9,929 nt of DNA from an uncultured Intestinimonas sp. (lineage in GTDB: Bacteria > Bacillota_A > Clostridia > Oscillospirales > Oscillospiraceae): contig CAUBHZ010000038.1 of NCBI GenBank assembly GCA_958435885.1, forward strand, positions 1-9,929, in the 5' to 3' direction. The first letter of the stretch is position 1. The number at the start of each line of letters is the position of its first letter. This document shows, piece after piece, positions 5,143 through 9,929 of this stretch. A program made the translations under genes and the position numbers. Below the pieces are notes generated by a model. It was not told the DNA's origin, ran no database searches, and worked only from the letters and a program-made list of their open reading frames with translations.

Positions 5143-6653
5143 TCAGCCCAGCAGAGCCAGGTTGGCGTCGTTGGTGGTGACGGGGTAGGTGCCCTCCAGC
5201 TCCTCGGTCCAGGTGGAGAGCGCGTCGCTCTTGAGGGCGTTCTCAGCGGTGTACTTCCAGGTCAGGGTGTGGTCCTGGAGGTACATGACGTGCCAGCCGT
5301 ACTGGCCCTCCTGGTCGTTCTCCACCAGGCCGGTGTCGCCGGGCTGACGGCGAAGGTCCAGTCGATAAAGGCGGGCAGGAAGCTGGTGGAGGGGGTGATG
5401 CCCTCGTAGAGGCCGCCGTTGGTGTTGGAGCCGGTATCCTCGGAATACTGCTCGGCCAGAGCGCCGAAGCTCTCGGCGGTCTTGTCGCCGGCGTTGTACT
5501 CGTCCAGGATCTCCTGGGCCTTGGCCTTGGCGGCGTCCATGGCCTCATCGGTGGGCTTGGTGGCGTCCTCGTCCAGCTCGGCCTTGATGAGAATGTGGCG
5601 CACGTCGGCGGAGCCGTAGCTCTCGGTGTCCAGAGCGCGGCCGGTGAAGCGCAGGACCCAGTAGCCGCTGTCGGCCACCTCGATGACGGTGAGGTCGCCC
5701 TCCTGACGGCCCTCATTGGTGAGCCAGGACACGCAGTCGGTGCTGCCGGAGGAGAAGCCGTTGGCCAAGCTGGAGCCCACCACGGTGGTCTCGTAGCTGG
5801 TGGCTTCGTCGCTGTCCTCGGAGCCGGACTGGGTGGCGGCAGCAGCCAGGGTGTCAAAGTCGCCGCCGTCCTCCAGGTCCTGGAGCAGCTTGTCGGCAGT
5901 GGCCTTGGCGGTGGACATGGCAGTGGCCTTCTCGGCGTCGGTGGCCTCCACGGTGTTGCCGTCGGCATCGGTGGTGGAGGGGGCGGAGCCGTCGATGAAC
6001 ACGGAGGAGTAGGTGAAGGTGTCCATATCGTCGGTGTGCTCATCGTAGTAGGCGGTGAGATCGTCGTCGGTGTAGGTCAGGGTGTCGGCGTGGGCGGTGT
6101 AGTACTCCTGAGCCAGGGTGTCCCGGGTCAGGCACTCCCGCAGCAGGCTCTCGGTCATATAGGGGCCGTACACGTTGCGGATATAGGTCTTGAAGGAGGT
6201 GTTGTTCTGGGCGGCATAGTTCTTCAGCTGCTGGATGGTGTTCTCCACGCTCTGGGCGCCCTCCTCGGAGAGGGTGACACCGTCGGCCTCGGCGGCGGCA
6301 GCCAGGGCGGCATACCGCTGGAGGGAATCCACGGCGCTCTGGCGCAGAGTCTCCGCATCCATGGTCAGGCCATACTGGCTGTACATGTTGGCGGTGGGGT
6401 AGTAGTAGTAGCCCATCTCGGCCACGGTGTAGTCCTTGCCGTTGACGGTGGCGACCACCTTGCCCTTGGTGAAGATGCCGCTGTGCCACACCAGCAGGGC
6501 GACGACCAGGACGGCCAGGATCACGCCCACCACGGTGTAGAGGATGGTCTTGCTCCGCTCCTTGCGGGCGGCCTCCGCCTGGCGGCGCTCCTTTTCAGTT
6601 GGGCCGTTGGCGGCGGAAGAGATACGCTGTTTCTTTTCGCGGGAAGCACTCAT
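5143..6653 (-). CDS. Membrane-anchored parvulin peptidyl-prolyl isomerase (PrsA/SurA-like), frameshifted
   Basis: An exported foldase of about 503 residues when one frameshift is repaired. Residues 1-35 are a charged cytoplasmic tail, about 36-57 form one membrane helix (TILYTVVGVILAVLVVALLVW), and the rest lies outside the membrane. It has no lipobox, unlike classical PrsA. A helical chaperone-like region (about 65-205) is followed by a degenerate parvulin-like unit (about 213-340) and a canonical parvulin domain from RHILIK (352) through GGLYEGI to GWHVMYL. The reading frame changes after FAVSP (residue 438): the expected GDTGLVENDQEGQYGWHVMYL continues in another frame up to the stop at 5143, whereas the original frame runs on as junk to 5262. 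One C missing on the plus strand around 5339-5343, inside CC-GGG, explains it. A sequence error or a recent mutation is likely. The Shine-Dalgarno before the ATG at 6653 is weak. Confidence 0.85.
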
Positions 6654-6714
6654 TACTCTTGCTCAGTCCTCTCAAATATTGTGCTTTTTATGTGCTTTGG
6701 TGACTCAATGTTGC

Positions 6715-6743
6715 ATTATACAGGAAACCGGAGCGGCTTGCAA
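6715..6743 (-). promoter_or_regulatory. Sigma-A promoter for the parvulin gene
   Basis: On the minus strand TTGCAA (6738-6743, four of six) and TATAAT (6715-6720, perfect) are 17 bases apart. The predicted transcript starts near 6708, giving a leader of about 55 bases. The 6S terminator upstream (6824-6856) isolates this promoter from the DUF1292/6S transcription unit. Confidence 0.75.
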
Positions 6744-6823
6744 GTCCCAATCTACCCATATCTGGGAGGGAGGAGGCGCATTTTACAGAAAGTTCACGGT
6801 TGAATGCCGTCGGGGGAGGGGAT

Positions 6824-6856
6824 AAAAAAACCGTCCCAGCGTTCTGCTGGGACGGT
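6824..6856 (-). terminator. Intrinsic terminator of the 6S RNA unit
   Basis: Arms 6830-6840 and 6846-6856 form 11 perfect pairs (ACCGTCCCAGC / GCTGGGACGGT) with a five-base loop. On the minus strand the stem is followed by a run of T's (6829-6824). It lies a few bases after the proposed 6S RNA 3' end. Confidence 0.93.
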
Positions 6857-6859
6857 AAA

Positions 6860-7033
6860 ACGGCAGAAAAGATCTCCCGCTCTGGCCGTGTGGCCCTGAT
6901 CAAACCTGCACGAAGGTGGCAGGTGGGTCGCCTCCGCGCCGCTTTACTGCTTCCAACTTCCAACGCTCCCGAAGGAGGCCGGGAGGCCTGCAAGCCACGG
7001 CACGAGGTGGGCGTCCCGTTTCAGAGATGTGGG
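6860..7033 (-). ncRNA. ssrS: 6S RNA
   Basis: 6S RNA binds the sigma-70-type RNA polymerase holoenzyme as a promoter mimic and lowers transcription in slow growth. The minus strand shows the 6S layout at the right length (about 170 bases). The ends pair: ATCTC at 7028-7024 with GAGAT at 6876-6872, then GCCGTG at 7001-6996 with CACGGC at 6890-6885. The middle holds a hairpin (CTCCC/GGGAG at 6985-6981 and 6970-6966) and a 3'-side hairpin ACCTGC/GCAGGT (6924-6919, 6909-6904). The order AAGCAGTAAAGCGGCG, then GCGACCCACCTG, then GGCCACACGGCC and GCGGGAGAT parallels the 3' half of E. coli 6S as I remember it. In Bacillus subtilis the 6S gene bsrA adjoins yrvM (tcdA), and tcdA is also close by here. 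No clear promoter directly precedes it; it may be processed from the DUF1292 transcript. Ends are approximate. Confidence 0.8.
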
Positions 7034-7070
7034 TTTAAAAAGAAACCATCACGCACCGAGCAGGAGAGCC

Positions 7071-7373
7071 TTACTCCTCGTCTTCCTCGAAAAGGGCTTC
7101 CATGAACTGCTGGTAGACAGCCTCCAGCTCCTCTTCGTCGTCCAAGGTGGCCAACTGCTCCTCACCGTCGATCTCCACGACCTTCAGGATGATGAGCCCG
7201 GCCTCCTCGTCCTCTTCTTTGGGGGGCTGGCCCTCTTCATCGGCCTCCTCCGCGGGGAAAAAAGCCATATAGACCGCGCCGTTGTATTCAATGGTATCCA
7301 GATGCTCCAGCTCGATCTCATTGCCGTCCTCGTCGGTGAGGCTGACAAAATTACCGCCGTACTCGTCACTCAT
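7071..7373 (-). CDS. DUF1292 family protein (YrzB-like)
   Basis: A 100-residue very acidic protein of the DUF1292 family, which is common in Firmicutes and has no established function. The family core is visible: FVSLTDEDGNEIELEHLDTIEYNG (9-32), YMAFFPA (35-41), then an acidic linker and GLIILKVVEIDGEEQLATLDDEEELEAVYQQF. The ATG at 7373 is used because the homologous region begins there; the frame stays open further upstream but that part runs through the promoter. AAGGGCGGTG upstream is a loose Shine-Dalgarno. About 40 bases after its stop the 6S RNA begins. Related genomes often pair this gene with ruvX, which is about 6 kb away here. Confidence 0.9.
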   Translation of the reverse strand: MSDEYGGNFVSLTDEDGNEIELEHLDTIEYNGAVYMAFFPAEEADEEGQPPKEEDEEAGLIILKVVEIDGEEQLATLDDEEELEAVYQQFMEALFEEDEE

Positions 7374-7407
7374 GGTGGCTGGCACCGCCCTTCTTGTTTC
7401 TAGGCAT

Positions 7408-7436
7408 ATTGTACCCTGTACGCCGGAAAAATGCAA
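7408..7436 (-). promoter_or_regulatory. Candidate promoter for DUF1292 and perhaps 6S RNA
   Basis: On the minus strand TTGCAT (7431-7436) and TACAAT (7408-7413, five of six) are spaced by 17 bases. Transcription would start near 7401. It may also supply the 6S RNA downstream, since no separate 6S promoter stands out. Confidence 0.55.
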
Positions 7437-7497
7437 GAGTCGGACGAGCCAAATTTTACAGGACGGATACAAATGGAAGGAATGGGAGGGGATAGGG

Positions 7498-7526
7498 TAG
7501 ACAAACAGGGGCTTTTCCACTATAAT
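7498..7526 (+). promoter_or_regulatory. Sigma-A promoter for the class A PBP
   Basis: TAGACA (7498-7503, five of six) and TATAAT (7521-7526, perfect) are separated by 17 bases. The predicted start near 7533 gives a leader of about 100 bases before the TTG start. Confidence 0.85.
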
Positions 7527-7532
7527 AGAAAG

Positions 7533-7612
7533 GCCTTGCTATAACCGGAAGGGGAGAAGTCCGGTCCAAGGCGCGTCACGAATGTATATGGGACCGTGCG
7601 GCCTTTGGGCCG
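7533..7612 (+). promoter_or_regulatory. Structured leader of the PBP transcript
   Basis: A nested stem-loop begins at the predicted transcript start: GCCTTG (7533-7538) pairs with CAAGGC (7567-7572), enclosing ACCGGA (7544-7549) paired with TCCGGT (7560-7565) around a purine-rich ten-base loop. A second small hairpin CGGCC-TTTG-GGCCG (7599-7612) ends four bases before the ACGGAGGT ribosome binding site. No riboswitch class is recognised. It may only stabilise the mRNA. Confidence 0.4.
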
Positions 7613-7630
7613 GGAACGGAGGTATTTCAC

Positions 7631-9929
7631 TTGGCAGAGACAAGACGCACCACCAACCAGAGCGGGGAGCCCCCCAGGCGCCCCCGGAAAAAGCGGAAAG
7701 GCGGCTCGGTGGCCCTCACGATATTGAAGGTGATCGGCACCCTGTTCCTCGTCGGATGCACCACCGGCGCCATCCTGGCCTGCTTTGCGGCCACCTATAT
7801 CAAGACCGTCATCATCCCCCAGGACTATGTGGACGCCAGCGCATACTCCATGAACCTCTCCTCCACCATCTACTACACCGACTCGGCCACCGGCGAGACC
7901 AAGGAGCTGCGCACCCTCCACGGGGAGGAGAACCGGGTGAAGGTGGACTACGAGGAGATCCCCCAGAACCTGGTCAACGCCCTGGTGGCCATTGAGGACC
8001 AGCGCTTCTGGACCCACCACGGCGTGGACTGGCGTCGGACCGGCGGTGCCTTCCTCAATATGTTTTTGGGGATGAAGGACACCTACGGCGGCTCCACCAT
8101 CACCCAGCAGCTCATCAAGAACATGACTCAGAACGATGATGTAACGGTAAAACGTAAGATCCTGGAGATCTTCCGCGCCCTGGAGTTTGAGCGCAACTAC
8201 AGCAAGGAAGAGATCCTGGAGATGTATCTCAACTACATCTACCTGGGCGGGAACTGCTACGGTGTGGGTACCGCCTCCCTGGCTTACTTTGGAAAGTCGG
8301 TGTCCGAGCTGGATCTGGCCGAGTGTGCCAGCCTCATCGGTATCACCAACAACCCCTCCCGGTATGACCCCTATATCTCTGACTACACCAAGGAGCAGAA
8401 CAAGCAGCGCCAGGAGATCATCCTCAATGAGATGCTCGAGCAGGGCTATATCACGCAGGCCGAGCATGATGCCGCCGTGGCGGAGGAATTGGTCTTTGTG
8501 GGCCGCGGGCAGGGGACTACCTCTACAACCGCCTACTCCTATTTTGAGGATCAGCTCATCCGGGACGTCATCGCCGACCTGAAGGAGACCTATGACCTCT
8601 CCGACCAGCTGGCCAGCCAGATGGTCTATAACGGCGGCCTGTCCATTTACTGCACCCAGGACCCGGAGGTCCAGGCCAAGGTGGACGCGGTGTATGAGGA
8701 CCTGAGCAACTTCAGCGGCACCTCCTCCTCCGGGCAGCAGCTCCAGTCGGGCATCACGGTCATTGACAATGAGACCGGCAACGTGGTGGCTCTAGCAGGC
8801 GGCGTGGGCGAGAAGACGGCCAGCCTGCTGACCAACCGTGCCACGCAGTCCCTGCGGCAGCCCGGTTCCGCCATCAAGCCCCTGGCTGTGTACGCTCCCG
8901 CTTTGGACCTGGGTGTCATCACCCCCGCCACCGTCATCGATGACTCTCCTTACAGCTTTGACGGAGACGGCGGCTCTCCCTGGCCGGTAAACTCCTATGG
9001 CCAGTATCGAGGCCTCACCAATGTGTATACCGGCCTTCAGAACTCGGTGAATACCCTGGCCGTCAAGATCCTGGGCCAGTACACCAGCCCTCAGGTGGCC
9101 TATGACTTCCTGGTGAAGAACCTGGGCTTCAGCACCGACCACCTGGTGGTCCAGGAGGAGCGCAACGGCACCGTCTACTCCGACATCGGTCTGGCTCAGA
9201 TGGCTCTGGGCGGTCTCACCGACGGCGTCACCACCCTGGAGATGGCGGCGGCCTACTCCACCTTCCCCCGGGGCGGGCTGTATATCGAGCCCAGGACCTA
9301 CACCAAGGTGGAGCGGGTGGACCCGGACACCGGCGAGGTCACCGTCCTGCTGGACAACCAGGCGGAGTACCACACCGCCATGAAGGACTCCACCGCCTGG
9401 TATATTAATACCATGCTCCAGAATGTCATCAAAAATGGTACCGGCACCTCCGCGCGCTTTGACGGCATGACCATCGCCGGCAAGACGGGCACCACCACCT
9501 CCCGCCGGGACCTCTACTTCGTGGGCTACAGCGCCTACTACACCGCAGCCGTCTGGAGCGGCTACGACCAGCCCGAGCGCATGTCCTCCAGCCTCCAGCA
9601 GCAGTCGGCCGTCACCTGGAAGAAGGTCATGAGCTCCATCCACGAGGGATTGGAGAACAAGAGCTTCCCCACCCCCTCCGCCGGTACGGTCACCGTAGAC
9701 GTGTGTGCCGACAGCGGTCTGCTGCCCACGGATGCCTGCCGCCATGACGCCCGCGTGGGTGAGGGGGCGCGCATCATCTCCATGACCTTTGTCAAGGGGG
9801 ATGAGCCCACCACCTTCTGTGACGTCCACAAGGACGTGGAGATCTGTCTGGACGCTCCCTTCCTGGACGCCGACGGCAATCCCAACGGCATGTACCATCT
9901 GGCCGGGGAGTACTGTCCTGCGGAGAGCC
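7631..9929 (+). CDS. Class A penicillin-binding protein (PBP1a family), 3' end outside window
   Basis: A bifunctional peptidoglycan synthase, 766 codons present and still open at the window edge. It starts with TTG at 7631, seven bases after GGAGGT; no ATG gives a complete protein. Residues 1-25 are a basic cytoplasmic tail (RRPRKKRKGG) and about 26-57 one membrane helix. The glycosyltransferase (GT51) domain shows EDQRFWTHHGVDWRR with catalytic Glu122, GGSTITQQLIKN, KILEIFRALEFER and EEILEMYLNYIYLG; it polymerises lipid II. The transpeptidase domain shows SAIK (Ser413, Lys416) after RQPG, SVN (472-474) and KTGT (618-621); it cross-links stem peptides and is the beta-lactam target. The C-terminal part has a cysteine-containing segment (VCADSGLLPTDACRHD and further cysteines) common in clostridial PBP1-type proteins. 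It has its own promoter, divergent from the DUF1292 gene. Confidence 0.96.
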   Translation, partial: MAETRRTTNQSGEPPRRPRKKRKGGSVALTILKVIGTLFLVGCTTGAILACFAATYIKTVIIPQDYVDASAYSMNLSSTIYYTDSATGETKELRTLHGEENRVKVDYEEIPQNLVNALVAIEDQRFWTHHGVDWRRTGGAFLNMFLGMKDTYGGSTITQQLIKNMTQNDDVTVKRKILEIFRALEFERNYSKEEILEMYLNYIYLGGNCYGVGTASLAYFGKSVSELDLAECASLIGITNNPSRYDPYISDYTKEQNKQRQEIILNEMLEQGYITQAEHDAAVAEELVFVGRGQGTTSTTAYSYFEDQLIRDVIADLKETYDLSDQLASQMVYNGGLSIYCTQDPEVQAKVDAVYEDLSNFSGTSSSGQQLQSGITVIDNETGNVVALAGGVGEKTASLLTNRATQSLRQPGSAIKPLAVYAPALDLGVITPATVIDDSPYSFDGDGGSPWPVNSYGQYRGLTNVYTGLQNSVNTLAVKILGQYTSPQVAYDFLVKNLGFSTDHLVVQEERNGTVYSDIGLAQMALGGLTDGVTTLEMAAAYSTFPRGGLYIEPRTYTKVERVDPDTGEVTVLLDNQAEYHTAMKDSTAWYINTMLQNVIKNGTGTSARFDGMTIAGKTGTTTSRRDLYFVGYSAYYTAAVWSGYDQPERMSSSLQQQSAVTWKKVMSSIHEGLENKSFPTPSAGTVTVDVCADSGLLPTDACRHDARVGEGARIISMTFVKGDEPTTFCDVHKDVEICLDAPFLDADGNPNGMYHLAGEYCPAES

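Noticed and set aside
5595..6803. 402-codon open frame on the plus strand
   Set aside because: It is antisense to the parvulin gene, is very rich in Gly/Val/His with no recognisable domain, and reflects the GC-rich third positions of the real gene.
7582..7995. 137-codon plus-strand frame starting in the PBP leader
   Set aside because: It lies in a shifted frame over the PBP N-terminus, is His/Pro/Arg-rich, and the TTG at 7631 with GGAGGT explains the region better.
8792..9898. 368-codon open frame on the minus strand
   Set aside because: Antisense to the transpeptidase part of the PBP, where SxxK, SxN and KTG motifs fix the true strand and frame.

Overview
The window looks like chromosome from a GC-rich, low-GC-gram-positive-lineage gut bacterium, most likely a member of class Clostridia close to the Oscillospiraceae (Flavonifractor / Lawsonibacter / Oscillibacter type). 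Reasons: strong AGGAGG-type ribosome binding sites, sigma-A promoters, a rpmG-secE ribosomal-protein cluster, YrzB-like DUF1292 and RuvX proteins, a membrane-anchored PrsA-like foldase and a class A PBP of the clostridial kind, all in a strongly GC-biased sequence. The genus is an inference.

Layout. Positions 1-243 (minus) hold the start of secE and all of rpmG (L33). A 324-base gap (244-567) carries back-to-back promoters, a structured rpmG leader and a palindrome over the ruvX -35 box. RuvX (568-987, plus) is followed by a dense array of five hairpins (1013-1147) and then a two-gene plus-strand operon, luxE-like acyl-protein synthetase (1166-2287) and luxC-like acyl reductase (2284-3567). 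The luxC end overlaps, tail to tail, a minus-strand pair of half-size TauE/SafE membrane proteins (3554-3925 and 3922-about 4290). Upstream of them on the same strand are tcdA (4371-5084) and a membrane-anchored parvulin foldase (5143-6653) that is broken by an apparent one-base deletion near 5340. Farther up the minus strand lie a 6S RNA gene with its terminator (about 6824-7033) and a DUF1292 gene (7071-7373). A divergent plus-strand promoter then drives a class A penicillin-binding protein (7631 to the window end, incomplete) that starts with TTG.

How the parts work together. Most genes are housekeeping: translation (L33, SecE), tRNA modification (TcdA), DNA/RNA processing (RuvX), global transcription control (6S RNA), exported-protein folding (parvulin) and cell-wall synthesis (PBP). 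The accessory part is the LuxE/LuxC pair, which by family would activate a carboxylic acid with ATP, pass the acyl group through cysteine thioesters and reduce it to an aldehyde. No luciferase (luxAB), LuxD thioesterase or alcohol dehydrogenase is present, so the substrate and purpose are unknown. The neighbouring split TauE/SafE exporter is convergent and not obviously in the same operon. The most notable unusual points are the orphan LuxE/LuxC pair with its conserved C-terminal cysteine, the split TauE pair whose best-placed start codon is ATC with its Shine-Dalgarno inside a terminator hairpin, the parvulin frameshift, the hairpin array, and the rpmG leader.
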